From the NCBI RefSeq assembly GCF_001467745.1, contig NZ_LNYG01000013.1, positions 1,115,354 through 1,179,353 of the forward strand: a DNA stretch of 64,000 nucleotides. The letters are read 5' to 3'. Origin of the DNA: Legionella jamestowniensis. GTDB lineage: Bacteria; Pseudomonadota; Gammaproteobacteria; Legionellales; Legionellaceae. The notes beneath the pieces are model-generated. The model had not been told where the DNA came from and ran no database searches. It worked only from the letters and a program-made list of their open reading frames with translations. This document shows, one piece after another, positions 27,288 to 37,178 of this stretch; positions within the stretch are counted from its first letter, which is position 1; each line of letters starts with the position of its first letter. Position numbers and translations under genes: made by a program.

Positions 27288-29441
27288 ATGCGCAGTAAAT
27301 ATCACCGCATTCATTATCGTGCCATGCCTGTTCAATCACGTTTTGGAATGATTTTTGGTGTCCTTCACAATGAAGAATGTTATACCGCTGAGGAATTGCA
27401 ATTTAGGACAAGAGTTCTGGCCGCAAGGGTAAATTCCGGGTTAGACGCTGACTTGTTACAAACAAGTAGCAACTGGTTTTCTACTAATCAAGACTCTGCA
27501 TTTGCAAATATAAATGAAAATTCCTGGTTGTTTAATCCTGAATATCTGCCACGAGAACCACTGAGTACAGAAGATTTTCATATTAGCCTGGTTGATAATC
27601 AGCGATTAAATTGGCCAGAGTTAGCCACAATGACCCGCACTATTGGCGATTATTTACTATTGCGCAATAGCAATTTGCCCACAAGCCATCTCAACCAACC
27701 CATGAATTATGTGTTATTGGATATGGTGCGCATGCTTAAACGCCTATCCATGGTGGACAATGCTGAATACGTCACCCAACAATTGCAATTATTGCATAAT
27801 TATTTGAGAGTGGTGGAAATACATACTTCAGCCACTATTGGCAGTGACAGGCTTTTTCTAAGTGACTGTCGACGTACTATTGAACATCAACAGCAGACCA
27901 TTGAAAATCAAATTCACTCCAGACAATTAAAGACTCAAATACATCAAGTGCAGCAACAATTAAATCAGGTGGCTGAATTAAGACACACCATATTACACTT
28001 TGCACTCTCTGATTCAGCGGTTAATCCTCATCCTTATTGGGAACATTTCGCTACTCTCACACCATCTCAACCAGATTCGAAAAAGGAATTTCCTACTTTG
28101 GCCGCCAAGGCATGTGGGACAATGCGTTCCGATGCGCTAACGACCCTCAGTGAAAAGCCTGCAAATCAGCAGTTAAATGTTCTTGAGCTATCCGCTGCAA
28201 CACTTTCCCATTGCCAGGATTTTAACTTTGTAACCGATTTACCTGAAGCGGTGAAGGATGCCTATAGGAATAGTTTAATTGATTTGCAAGAAATTCTTCG
28301 TTTTCAAGGTATATTAGATCAGCTGCAGCAACTTTTTGACAAAGCCGGCGAAGTGTTTACCATCATTCAGTTTCGGGAAGAAATGCTCGGCCTGCTTAAA
28401 AATATTGAACAATTTATTCAACATTCTCAGCAAAATATAATGCAGGTCTTAGAGGCCAATACCAACCTTTACCATCAATTTATTCAAGCAAAGCAAGATT
28501 TGCGGTGGTGGGAAAAAATGCTCACACAACGGCAAGAAAAAATAGATACTTTTATTGAAAATCAAGACAATTTAGCACGTTTTGATACTACTCCTACCAG
28601 TTTGCAGATGGCGAATAAAGAACTATTACAGCATGTGAACCAAGTTGTTAACCAGTTAATGCAACATGCCAGTGAAACCAATCAGTTGGAGTTGGTAAGT
28701 ACAACCCGGAACATGGTGGAACAATTAATGGACTCCATGCATGCCTGGATAGGGCGTCAATATGAATTAAAAGGTCTGCCTATTCCTGAAAAACCTAAAT
28801 TCAACACCCTCTCTGAAAAGAACCAACTTGAGACCTCTAAACCTGTAAAGAAGCACTATGCGCACCCTCACCCATCAATTATTAAAGAACCGCCTCCCTT
28901 GACTTCATCGACATCCAAACTTAGCCCTTTCCAATTTTGGTCACCCCCGCAAGTCACTTACCTTCCAGCCACACAAGCTTGTCATTCTCATTCTTGCAAT
29001 TCCATACCACCGATGCTTTCTTCAACAGAAAATAATCCAGGAAATTCTGCTAATCCTACCGCATCAATGATGTATGCTGGAGCAGCTCTAGGCTTCTTAG
29101 TCTTACTCCCTGTGAGTATTTTAGCGCTTAAACTGCTTTATGATTCCTGGCAAGTTTCTTCTGCGACAGAGAATAATGATGTTTCAGATTTTGAAGCAAT
29201 AAAAATTAAAACAGAGGATTTATTAAGTCTTGTTAATAATTTACAAGAGGAAATAAGAATGAGTGACCTCGACTATTCCTTGCCATTTATTAATGAAGAA
29301 TACCATCACTTGATTAACAAAGCAGGCAAGGGGCAATTTGATGTTTCGGAAATGCAAAGTCTCCATGATGAATTGGTAGAGATTCAGCTAGAGCTTTCAA
29401 ACTCTATCTCACAGAACCTTAATTCACCAAGTCCTATTTAA
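27288..29441 (+). CDS. large helical protein with a C-terminal membrane helix, effector-like
   Basis: A 717-residue protein of unknown family. The N-terminal 130 residues are globular. Gln-rich helices with coiled-coil character occur at about 150-240 and 330-490. A Pro/Ser-rich linker (about 525-580) follows, then one strong membrane helix (about 598-620: AGAALGFLVLLPVSILALKLL) and a helical tail. No signal peptide is present, so the late helix suggests tail-anchor-like insertion into a host membrane, a form common among Legionella effectors. The ATG at 27288 has GGGAG seven bases upstream; the frame also opens at a GTG six bases earlier. Confidence 0.68.
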   Translation: MRSKYHRIHYRAMPVQSRFGMIFGVLHNEECYTAEELQFRTRVLAARVNSGLDADLLQTSSNWFSTNQDSAFANINENSWLFNPEYLPREPLSTEDFHISLVDNQRLNWPELATMTRTIGDYLLLRNSNLPTSHLNQPMNYVLLDMVRMLKRLSMVDNAEYVTQQLQLLHNYLRVVEIHTSATIGSDRLFLSDCRRTIEHQQQTIENQIHSRQLKTQIHQVQQQLNQVAELRHTILHFALSDSAVNPHPYWEHFATLTPSQPDSKKEFPTLAAKACGTMRSDALTTLSEKPANQQLNVLELSAATLSHCQDFNFVTDLPEAVKDAYRNSLIDLQEILRFQGILDQLQQLFDKAGEVFTIIQFREEMLGLLKNIEQFIQHSQQNIMQVLEANTNLYHQFIQAKQDLRWWEKMLTQRQEKIDTFIENQDNLARFDTTPTSLQMANKELLQHVNQVVNQLMQHASETNQLELVSTTRNMVEQLMDSMHAWIGRQYELKGLPIPEKPKFNTLSEKNQLETSKPVKKHYAHPHPSIIKEPPPLTSSTSKLSPFQFWSPPQVTYLPATQACHSHSCNSIPPMLSSTENNPGNSANPTASMMYAGAALGFLVLLPVSILALKLLYDSWQVSSATENNDVSDFEAIKIKTEDLLSLVNNLQEEIRMSDLDYSLPFINEEYHHLINKAGKGQFDVSEMQSLHDELVEIQLELSNSISQNLNSPSPI

Positions 29442-29450
29442 ATTCAATTG

Positions 29451-29475
29451 CCGCAGCCCCTTTTGCTGCGGTTTT
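29451..29475 (+). terminator. rho-independent terminator
   Basis: CCGCAGC, a seven-base loop and GCTGCGG, followed directly by TTTT. The seven-base GC-rich stem starts ten bases after the stop of the 717-residue protein gene, so it terminates that transcript. It also faces the convergent gene ending at 29487. Confidence 0.8.
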
Positions 29476-29486
29476 ATGAATTACAT

Positions 29487-32435
29487 TTAATAAGTAGGCT
29501 CTACAGTAGTCCTTTTGGATTCCGTTATTTTTTCATATGTCTTAGGTTTCGCATAAAGCTTAATCTGTGTACCATAATAAGGAAGATGCGCTTCAGTGAT
29601 ATCACTTAAATCCACCTCAAGCTGTAGCTTTTTAGAACTACTATCTTGTTTCATACCTCTAAGAACCCTTTTTAACAAATGAGTATTTAACGAATTTTCT
29701 TCATTACCACCATCCGTTAAAATCATTGCCAGCAGTTTTTCCTTTGTATATTTTTTTTTACGGAATTTCTCTAGAAAACCATCGATTTCACTCGCTCGCG
29801 AACCACCGAAGAACCCCCAACCAGCATAATCGCTTTTGGCAGAGGCAACCAGTTTTTCAACCACTCTGCCAGGTTTTGAGGCAATCCAAACAAACATCGC
29901 ATCATTAAACTGCTTAATTCTAGTCTTGGAAACAGGGGTGATAAATTGTTCATCCTGTTTAACATACTCTTGTGCCTGTTTGGCATAAAACTCAGCCTGA
30001 AAATTGCCATGCTCAATCGCATTTCGTACACTCAACAAATTAATCTCAACCTGCGCTTCTGTCGCAGTAATCATCATTGGTATTATATTTTTTATCAAAT
30101 GTGTATTTAAGGAAGTACTCTCTACCCCTCCCTCGCTTAATATAGTGGCCAACCGGTTAGCACAATTATGTTTTGTAGATTTCAAATAGGCCTCTACAGA
30201 AGGAGCCCGATAACGCTGGGCAGTTACATGATAGAACGGGGGTTTATAACATTCGATGCTGTTAAGAATAATGCTATTAAAGGTTTCTATTTCTAACGTA
30301 TTAGCCCAGGCAAACAGCGTTTTTAAGCAAGTTGATACTACCTCTTCATCCGTATGTTTTCGATTCAATAATGTAGAATAATCCACCGTCGCACTTTCGC
30401 TAAGCACCACATCCTTACCGATAAGATGACGCTGAAAGTGTAGCCCATTATAAAATTCTTGTAGATTCTTAAGGCAATCACCAAAGGAACGAGACCATTT
30501 GGTACCCATTAAGCAGGGTAAAACTTCTGTCTCTGATTTAACAATTAATTGGGATACAGCTGTGCAAAACTCTTGATTATGTCCAACCTGAAGTTTTGCA
30601 GTTTCCACGGAATAATATTTCTCGGCGCACTGGTGGAGCTCGTGCATAAAAGCCTCTAAAGACTTTAACCCTCGTTTTAAATTACTGGTTTCGTCACAAT
30701 CTACGGTTTCTGACTCTGTTAGTAATTTAGGAGTCCCAATAAGCTGGAATGACTCTGTGAGTGAATTAATATCCAACTCTTCTTTTACAGCTAATGGCAG
30801 TGGATTTTTACGCAATGCATTAGCAAAATCGCGTATTAAATTATTGCCTTCCTGGATTATCGCTTTAATGGTTTGCCCGTGTGCATCCCGCCAAATTTGA
30901 TGATAGCGCTGCGTCATTTTTTGCAGATCGTACCGGCCTTCTGGAGGCGTTGCATAACTATCTAAGACATTCTGGTTTGTCTCACTGTGAATATATTTTT
31001 CCCATTGCTCCTCCATTTTTTCATTTTCAAGAGCAGCCCAGGTTTGAATTTTATGGAAAGCAGAAGGTTTATTACGTAAAAAACGATTAAAGCCTACTAC
31101 TGGGACACCGCTATTATTTTGTGTACAACCGGCATAAAGTACCACTGCCCGGTAGAGTTCATTATATTCCTGCTGGAAAACTTGCATAATATGGCTAACA
31201 AAAGACTGTGCATTTGTTTTTTCATTAAAAAGATCAGGATACATTTGCTCCAATTTCTCCCGCTTATGTTGCGGGAGGGAATAATAATCAAGTGGTAACT
31301 CATTAGCCAGATCAGGATAAGCTTCTTTTAACTCATCCCGTTTTTCCTTTGTAACGGAATAACGGCTAAGCTTTGCTTCCTTTTCAAGATATTCTTCCAG
31401 ATAGCAAACCACTTCCGGAAAGGCTTTTTTAAAGTGCACTTGTTTATCTTTTGATAGATAATAATAATTTTTAATATTTTTAGATGGCCCAAAATAATCC
31501 TGTAATTTCTTATCCAAACTCGAATATTTTCCCTCCCATTCCTCCCGCATTTCCAACGGAATTGACAAATAATCCAGTGGTTGATCGGCTCCAAAATACT
31601 CCTCCAGCCGCGCCCGTAACATATCCGGGTCAAAAACAAGAAGTTCTTTAAGCAGGGCACTAAAAAATTGCTCTTGCCAAGAGATATCACCTGTTTCTGT
31701 TTTAATCGCCTGATTAGAGGCTAAGGCTTGAAACTCTAGATAAGATTGAAAACGTTTGGTTATATTAATATTGCCAGGCGTTGAATTGGTTGGTGTATGC
31801 GTCCGTCCTTCAATAATAGGAAAATTATCCATTTCCTTTGAAAGTAATTTCATCGCTTTTTCAGGGAGCTCTTTGAGTACGCCATCATTCCAGCGCTTAC
31901 CTTTCATGATATAGGTATAGGGATAAAGCGCCATATCCCAATCGATTAAGCCAAAAAGACTGAAATTCCCTGGATGACGATCATCACATTTTATACGCCA
32001 GGCACTTACTAAAAGTTCTGCAACATTGTATTTCAATAAGGTTGCCGTAGAAGGACAAACTAACTCTCTTTCTTGCAAATTAGCAGGTAACGATTGGCCA
32101 GAGACAGCCAAGGGTGTGTAGTTAGGTAAAGTAAAGGAAATAATTCCTCGAATTCTTCCTAAATCATCAACAACGATTCTTTCTTTCGCAGAGCGCTCAC
32201 CTAAGGCAAGGCCGACCAAAATACTGGCCGCAACAGAGTATTTTGCAAGAAGAGTAGGGAAACTCCCGTCTCCAACCCCGTCAGGGATTAATTCTTTGTA
32301 AAATCCAGTTTTTATTTGACCATCAGTATCAGTAAATTCGACTTTGTAAACTTCATGTCCTGATGTCGGTACCGCTGATCCAGCAGTTTTTCTTTTTAAC
32401 TGGCCATAACGTATCGCCTTCGCTGGCAGTGGCAT
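29487..32435 (-). CDS. large protein with atypical kinase-like N-terminus and internal repeats, putative effector
   Basis: A 982-residue protein. The N-terminal domain has a possible ATP-binding Lys (K48, GFYKEL), a catalytic-loop-like DDRHPGN (151-157) and a metal-binding-like IDWD (164-167). This is the order found in PI3/4-kinase-like and HipA-like atypical kinases. Residues about 265-415 hold four imperfect repeats of the type DYYSLPxxKREKLEQMYPDL. The C-terminal 230 residues hold a duplicated module marked by SLNTHLIKN and SLNTHLLKR, each preceded by an L-A-x-I-L-x-x-G-G motif. AAGGAAAGAG precedes the ATG. Neighbouring effector-like genes and size support translocation; no known effector is recognised. 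Confidence 0.65.
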   Translation of the reverse strand: MPLPAKAIRYGQLKRKTAGSAVPTSGHEVYKVEFTDTDGQIKTGFYKELIPDGVGDGSFPTLLAKYSVAASILVGLALGERSAKERIVVDDLGRIRGIISFTLPNYTPLAVSGQSLPANLQERELVCPSTATLLKYNVAELLVSAWRIKCDDRHPGNFSLFGLIDWDMALYPYTYIMKGKRWNDGVLKELPEKAMKLLSKEMDNFPIIEGRTHTPTNSTPGNINITKRFQSYLEFQALASNQAIKTETGDISWQEQFFSALLKELLVFDPDMLRARLEEYFGADQPLDYLSIPLEMREEWEGKYSSLDKKLQDYFGPSKNIKNYYYLSKDKQVHFKKAFPEVVCYLEEYLEKEAKLSRYSVTKEKRDELKEAYPDLANELPLDYYSLPQHKREKLEQMYPDLFNEKTNAQSFVSHIMQVFQQEYNELYRAVVLYAGCTQNNSGVPVVGFNRFLRNKPSAFHKIQTWAALENEKMEEQWEKYIHSETNQNVLDSYATPPEGRYDLQKMTQRYHQIWRDAHGQTIKAIIQEGNNLIRDFANALRKNPLPLAVKEELDINSLTESFQLIGTPKLLTESETVDCDETSNLKRGLKSLEAFMHELHQCAEKYYSVETAKLQVGHNQEFCTAVSQLIVKSETEVLPCLMGTKWSRSFGDCLKNLQEFYNGLHFQRHLIGKDVVLSESATVDYSTLLNRKHTDEEVVSTCLKTLFAWANTLEIETFNSIILNSIECYKPPFYHVTAQRYRAPSVEAYLKSTKHNCANRLATILSEGGVESTSLNTHLIKNIIPMMITATEAQVEINLLSVRNAIEHGNFQAEFYAKQAQEYVKQDEQFITPVSKTRIKQFNDAMFVWIASKPGRVVEKLVASAKSDYAGWGFFGGSRASEIDGFLEKFRKKKYTKEKLLAMILTDGGNEENSLNTHLLKRVLRGMKQDSSSKKLQLEVDLSDITEAHLPYYGTQIKLYAKPKTYEKITESKRTTVEPTY

Positions 32436-32610
32436 GGCTCTTTCCTTATTATTTTCCCTTATCGAATATTCATATTAAGCAGAAAAGCATCCTTAGTTCA
32501 ATAGTATTTTTAAAAGCAATAATGCATTAGCATAAAATACATTGTAAATTCAATGAACAAATTAGGCCATACGCTGATTTTGATTCGCAACAAGACAGAA
32601 ATGATAAAAT

Positions 32611-33849
32611 TTAATCAACGCTAGAGAATACTTGTCGCCAAATCCTAGCAGGTTGTTTATTTACTTCATTCGAGAAATGAAGCAGCACCAAACATACCAG
32701 TGCAGTAATACTAACAAACAGTCCTGGAAACCATAAGGCCCCCATAATTTTAGCTTGTTCAGCCAGCGGCAAACTGATAGCCCCTATACTTGCAGCCAAT
32801 GCCCAAACCGTGGAAACACCCCGACAACGATATTGAGGTGGTAATTGTAAGTAAAGAAAATAATAAAGAGCGGCACAAAGTAAACTATTAGAGAGCGCAT
32901 AGGTTGCAAGCAGAAGCAACGTGGCTGTTTCGTAATGTAAGGCCGTAAAATGAAAAAGCAGGGGGGCTGTTGGTATAAGGATAAGCATACTTGCCTGAAT
33001 TAAACGGAAGACTTGGTGTGGTCGGCTAAAGTAGGCAACAGGCAAAGCCAATGCCGCAGAAATAAATTGTGCCAGGGAGCCTATCCATGTACATTGGGCC
33101 TTTGTCATGAATTGTTGATCAACCGCAAAAGAAACCCAAAAAATATTGCAGATATAAACCATCACACTGACAAAAATTCCCATAGCAGCAATATTAATCA
33201 ATCCTTGCCAATGAGGCCTCCATGAAAACACCTCTTTGGATGACGATGTTTGAAATTCAGGAGACTCTGTCAATTGCTTTCGCAAACGACAAACCCATAA
33301 CGACAAGACACCTACGATGGCAAAAATTGCTCGCCATGCTTGCTCATAATCGATAAACTGTAGGAAACTGGCTAAAGCCCCCCCCATAAACATACCCAAA
33401 GCACTGCTTACAGCCACCAATCCGCCTGCAATGAGTGGTTTACGCCGATAATGCTCCACTAAAAACATCGCTGAGGTGTTAATTTCTCCACCTAAAGCCA
33501 GTGCCTGCGCAATACGTAATAGTAGTAATCCCCAGGTTGCAGCCAAACCAATCTGCTGGTAATTTGGCAAAAGACAAATTCCCAACGTTGCCATTCCCAT
33601 TAGGGCAGCAGAAAGAAGCATAGGGTGACGGCGTCCATTTAAATCTGCTGCGCGGCCAAAAAGCCACCCCCCTAAGGGACGCGCAAAATAAGCTGCAGCA
33701 AAAAGGGCAAAAGATAGCATTAAACTGTAGTTCGAGGCAGGAAAAAATTCTTTTGCAAACACAGATCTCGCCAGATAAAGATAAAGACTAAAATCCAGCC
33801 ATTCAAAAAAAATAAGGGCTAAAACAAGAAATAGGGCTCGCTGCTTCAT
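32611..33849 (-). CDS. MFS transporter, metabolite:H+ symporter (ProP/ShiA-like)
   Basis: A 412-residue permease with about 12 helices. The opening FFEWLDFSLYLYLA and the loop 2-3 motif ARPLGGWLFGRAADLNGRRHPML are typical of the MHS subfamily, which imports osmolytes, shikimate, citrate or similar acids with protons. Legionella carries many MFS nutrient importers. The substrate is not predictable from sequence. The 200 bases upstream are AT-rich, and the gene faces a palindrome-rich island on its 5' side. Confidence 0.87.
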   Translation of the reverse strand: MKQRALFLVLALIFFEWLDFSLYLYLARSVFAKEFFPASNYSLMLSFALFAAAYFARPLGGWLFGRAADLNGRRHPMLLSAALMGMATLGICLLPNYQQIGLAATWGLLLLRIAQALALGGEINTSAMFLVEHYRRKPLIAGGLVAVSSALGMFMGGALASFLQFIDYEQAWRAIFAIVGVLSLWVCRLRKQLTESPEFQTSSSKEVFSWRPHWQGLINIAAMGIFVSVMVYICNIFWVSFAVDQQFMTKAQCTWIGSLAQFISAALALPVAYFSRPHQVFRLIQASMLILIPTAPLLFHFTALHYETATLLLLATYALSNSLLCAALYYFLYLQLPPQYRCRGVSTVWALAASIGAISLPLAEQAKIMGALWFPGLFVSITALVCLVLLHFSNEVNKQPARIWRQVFSSVD

Positions 33850-34089
33850 CTACTCTGTAATTCCAAAGTTTAAACATTTGTTTTAAACCAGATCTATAAC
33901 TATAGGCTGATTTTTCAGCCAGATAATAAAATAGACCCAGCAATAAATTCGATAAAATCGAAATTATATCATTTTTACTGTTATATTAGTGAAGATCACG
34001 CTTCTCTTTCTTTACAGGTTTCTATCAGGCATTTTACCCTCATTGAAAAAATCTCACCCCCGTTCTAGAACAAATAAATTATCGACGTA

Positions 34090-34150
34090 GCTGCTTGCAG
34101 CCGGGAAACTTCTTTAACTTCCCAGACCTCTGGGATTCATTGAAATGAAT
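34090..34150. repeat. run of four adjacent small palindromes
   Basis: In 61 bases: GCTGC-TT-GCAGC-like palindrome (34090-34101), GGGAA/TTCCC (34103-34123), CCCAGA-CC-TCTGGG (34121-34134) and ATTCATT-GA-AATGAAT (34135-34150). The second and third share three bases, so they are alternative structures. This lies in the 625-base gene-free stretch 33850-34474. No reading frame there is convincing. Confidence 0.5.
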
Positions 34151-34187
34151 GACTAAGTAGATTGATATTTTGCATGCCAGCGATTAT

Positions 34188-34355
34188 CCCGGTTGCTTGC
34201 AACTGTCTCTTGATCACATCTCTGCCGAAGCCCCGCGGCTTGACCGCGGGGGCCAGTGTTTTAACGCAGAGCCTCTGGATTCGCGGGACGTCGAAAAGTA
34301 GAGTTTGGAATGCGTTTTCAGAGATGTGTATAAGATTCAGTTGCAAGCAACCGGG
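34188..34355. mobile_element. mini-element with IS50/Tn5-like ends inside an 18-bp inverted repeat
   Basis: The outer arms CCCGGTTGCTTGCAACTG (34188-34205) and its exact reverse complement (34338-34355) enclose 132 bases. Reading inward from 34203 gives CTGTCTCTTGATCACATCT, one mismatch from the IS50 inside end. Inward from 34340 on the other strand gives CTGAATCTTATACACATCT, two mismatches from the Tn5 mosaic end. Both ends continue CTG. The 138-base core has no transposase and holds a GC-rich hairpin. It is best read as a non-autonomous (MITE-like) derivative of an IS4-family element. No nine-base direct target duplication is evident; TTGCAA occurs on both sides. Confidence 0.6.
34231..34251. 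repeat. GC-rich hairpin inside the mini-element
   Basis: CCCCGCGG-CTTGA-CCGCGGGG, an eight-base all-GC stem with a five-base loop. It stands out against the AT-rich surroundings and lies near the left end of the IS50-like mini-element. Confidence 0.7.
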
Positions 34356-34364
34356 CTACTTGCT

Positions 34365-34413
34365 GTCTTTAAAACGAATAACCTTTAGCGAAAACTTTGC
34401 TTGCTTTAAAGAC
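34365..34413. repeat. nine-base inverted repeat beside the mini-element
   Basis: GTCTTTAAA (34365-34373) and TTTAAAGAC (34405-34413) are exact reverse complements with a 31-base spacer, ten bases beyond the right arm of the mini-element. It could be part of a larger degraded element. No gene is associated. Confidence 0.35.
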
Positions 34414-34474
34414 TGTATCTGAACTTGCATGAGAACTCAGGTTCATTGTTTCACGGGAAACCTTTCGGTTTACC

Positions 34475-34930
34475 TCATTTTTTTTCTTTTCGTTTGACAT
34501 AAAGCATTTTTTTTACGGTAGCGATAGTCTGTTTTTTTTCATCATAAATTTCAGTATGAAAAACAGGAAGGAATTTGCCTTTTTCTACTGTGGTTGTTTT
34601 TATGTGTTCCACCTGCTCGTCCTTAAGAACAAAATCGGCATAAACCCTACTTTCACCGGGTTTTATATAATTAATTTCACCATGCTTATCCCAAACTACA
34701 AATTCAGGGCCTAGACGTTGTATAAGCATCAGGGCAAAAAATGGATCTGTCATGGAATATAGGCTACCGCCAAACTGCGTTCGCATGTAATTTTTATTAT
34801 ACCAGCGAAACCGCATAGATACTCGTGCAAAAGAAAAATCGCTATTGATTGTTTCTACTTTAATGCCAGCCCCCAAAAATGGGGGATAACAGTTTAAAAT
34901 AAAGCGCAATGCTCGTGCAGATAACTTCAT
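34475..34930 (-). CDS. DUF4442-type hotdog-fold protein (putative thioesterase)
   Basis: A 151-residue protein. The core MRTQFGGSLYSMTDPFFALMLIQRLG and the strand KHGEINYIKPGESRVYADF match the DUF4442 branch of the hotdog superfamily, related to YiiD/PaaI acyl-CoA thioesterases. The family often has Asp in place of the usual catalytic acid; D is present in MTDPFF. The ATG at 34930 starts one base after the parC stop, so the two are coupled. A longer frame reaching to 35035 overlaps parC and is rejected. Confidence 0.8.
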   Translation of the reverse strand: MKLSARALRFILNCYPPFLGAGIKVETINSDFSFARVSMRFRWYNKNYMRTQFGGSLYSMTDPFFALMLIQRLGPEFVVWDKHGEINYIKPGESRVYADFVLKDEQVEHIKTTTVEKGKFLPVFHTEIYDEKKQTIATVKKMLYVKRKEKK

Positions 34931-34931
34931 A

Positions 34932-37178
34932 TTATTTGTCAGTGGATGCTGCAGTAATTTGCAGTGCAGTGACATTTTGTAAGCCACGCGGCAATCGATT
35001 TCCACGACGGCCACGCTCACCCTGATAGTGTTCAAGATCAGCCGCTTTCAGTGTGAAATGTCGCTTGCCAGCATGGACAGTTAGTGCATCGGCCAAAAAC
35101 AATAACTGTAAATCAACAATAAACTCCTCACGTTGTAGCGCTTTGGAGGAAGGAATACTAATTAACTTATTCCCTTTACCGCGACTAAGCTTTGGAAGTT
35201 CATTAGCCTTGAAAAGAAGCAAGCGCCCCACATTGGTTACACAAGCAATGTATTGCTCGTCTTTATTGGCAATTAAACGCGGGGGTAAAACACGACTATT
35301 TTCTGGTAATTTTATGCAAGCCTTGCCATTGCGGTTTTTAACATATAAGTCTTTTAATTGAGTGATAAAACCATAACCAGCATCGCTTCCCAATAATACC
35401 CAATCGTCTGCATCGCCTCCAATTAGCGCTTCAAACAACATGCCGTCAGAAGGGTTTAATTTTCCTGTAAGTGGTTCACCTTGTCCACGGGCAGAAGGTA
35501 AGGTGTAGCCTGGTAATGTATATACTTTACCTTCACTATCAAAAAATAGTACTTGCTGGTTACTTCTGGCATTGGTTTGGGCTTTAAAGTCATCGCCCGC
35601 TTTATAGCTTAATTCACGTCCATTAATATCATAACCTTTTGCTGCTCTAACCCAGCCCTTTTGGGATATTACTACTGTAATGGGTTCATTGGGCAAAACA
35701 TCTTCTTCTTTTAGCGCTTGTGAATCCTGACGTTCTACCAAAGGGGAGCGTCTTGTATCACCAAATTGTTTTTTATCAGCAGCAATTTCATTTTTTACTA
35801 GTGTCTTTAATCGTTTTTCACTGGCTAAAATGGCTTGTAAGGAATCACGTTCTTTGCTTAACTCATCAAGTTCTGCCCGCAAACGGATTTCTTCAAGCTT
35901 GGCTAAATGACGCAACTTCATTTCAAGAATTGCTTCGGCTTGCCTTTCGCTGAGTCTAAAACGCGCAATTAATCCTTCTTTAGGATTTTCATGTTCCCGA
36001 ATAATAGCAATCACTTCATCTATATTAAGGAAAGCAATAATTAACCCTTCCAAAACATGAATGCGATCCAGGATTTTTTCCAGACGATACTGTAAACGTT
36101 TTTTAACGGTTAACAGACGATAACTTAACCACTCTTGTAAAATGGTAACTAATCCCTTCACTCGTGGTTTACCATCCAAACCTATCATATTGAAGTTAAC
36201 CCGATAACTGCGTTCTAAATCAGTCGTGGCAAACAAATGTGACATGACCCCATCAATATCAACTCGATTTGATTTAGGAACAATGACCAAGCGTGTTGGA
36301 TGCTCATGATCCGATTCATCACGCAAATCTTCTATCATAGGTAATTTTTTTTGTTGCATTTGTAATGCAACTTGTTCAATAACTTTTGCACCAGAAACTT
36401 GGTAAGGAAGGGCTGTGATGACAATGTTGTGCTTTTCCTGGCGATAAACGGCTCGCATTTTAATTGAACCGTTTCCTGTTTCATATATATTGCGAATGGC
36501 GTGGCTGGGAGTGATAATTTCTGCTTCCGTTGGAAAATCTGGGCCTTTGACATAAGCACAAAGTTCATCCAAGTTGGCATTAGGATTATCTAGCAAATGA
36601 ATACAGGCATCAGCAATTTCCGTTAAGTTATGCGGTAAAATATCAGAGGCCATTCCTACTGCAATTCCCGTTGCCCCATTGAGTAATACATTGGGTAAGC
36701 GTGCCGGTAATAGAGCAGGTTCTTGTAAAGTACCATCAAAATTATCAACCCAATCTACGGTCCCTTGTTGTAATTCTGATAACAGTAATTCAGCGTATGG
36801 AGAGAGGCGAGCTTCAGTATAACGCATTGCGGCAAATGACTTCGGATCATCGGGAGAACCCCAGTTTCCTTGACCATCTACAAAGGGATAACGGTAGGAA
36901 AAGGGTTGTGCCATAAGCACCATAGCTTCATAGCAGGCTGAATCGCCATGAGGATGAAATTTACCCAATACATCCCCTACTGTTCTAGCTGATTTTTTAT
37001 GCTTGGCTGTTGCTTTTAGCCCTAATTCAGACATTGCGTAAACAATACGACGTTGCACTGGCTTTAAACCATCCGCTATGTGCGGCAATGCCCTGTCAAG
37101 AATGACATACATCGAGTAATCAAGATAAGCTTTTTCAGTAAACTCGGTTAATGGTTTGCGTTCGATAAGATCGTTCAT
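34932..37178 (-). CDS. parC: DNA topoisomerase IV subunit A
   Basis: A 748-residue type IIA topoisomerase subunit (E. coli ParC is 752) that decatenates daughter chromosomes with ParE. Seen: the start [24 protein letters not shown], the quinolone-resistance region [16 protein letters not shown] with wild-type Ser and Glu at the positions equivalent to E. coli 80 and 84, and [11 protein letters not shown] with the catalytic tyrosine. The C-terminal beta-pinwheel is shorter than that of GyrA and lacks a GyrA box. parE is not in the window. Confidence 0.95.
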   Translation of the reverse strand: MNDLIERKPLTEFTEKAYLDYSMYVILDRALPHIADGLKPVQRRIVYAMSELGLKATAKHKKSARTVGDVLGKFHPHGDSACYEAMVLMAQPFSYRYPFVDGQGNWGSPDDPKSFAAMRYTEARLSPYAELLLSELQQGTVDWVDNFDGTLQEPALLPARLPNVLLNGATGIAVGMASDILPHNLTEIADACIHLLDNPNANLDELCAYVKGPDFPTEAEIITPSHAIRNIYETGNGSIKMRAVYRQEKHNIVITALPYQVSGAKVIEQVALQMQQKKLPMIEDLRDESDHEHPTRLVIVPKSNRVDIDGVMSHLFATTDLERSYRVNFNMIGLDGKPRVKGLVTILQEWLSYRLLTVKKRLQYRLEKILDRIHVLEGLIIAFLNIDEVIAIIREHENPKEGLIARFRLSERQAEAILEMKLRHLAKLEEIRLRAELDELSKERDSLQAILASEKRLKTLVKNEIAADKKQFGDTRRSPLVERQDSQALKEEDVLPNEPITVVISQKGWVRAAKGYDINGRELSYKAGDDFKAQTNARSNQQVLFFDSEGKVYTLPGYTLPSARGQGEPLTGKLNPSDGMLFEALIGGDADDWVLLGSDAGYGFITQLKDLYVKNRNGKACIKLPENSRVLPPRLIANKDEQYIACVTNVGRLLLFKANELPKLSRGKGNKLISIPSSKALQREEFIVDLQLLFLADALTVHAGKRHFTLKAADLEHYQGERGRRGNRLPRGLQNVTALQITAASTDK

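Noticed and set aside
31328-31690. 120-codon frame inside the 982-residue protein gene
   Set aside because: It is a same-strand shadow of the repeat region in another frame, and its product is not conserved-looking.
32470-32485. PmrA box upstream of the 982-residue protein gene
   Set aside because: One good cTTAATat half-site is seen on the minus strand, but the partner half-site is not.
34137-34422. open frames on both strands over the mini-element
   Set aside because: They arise from the palindromic element and do not resemble a transposase; only the ends and hairpin are supported.
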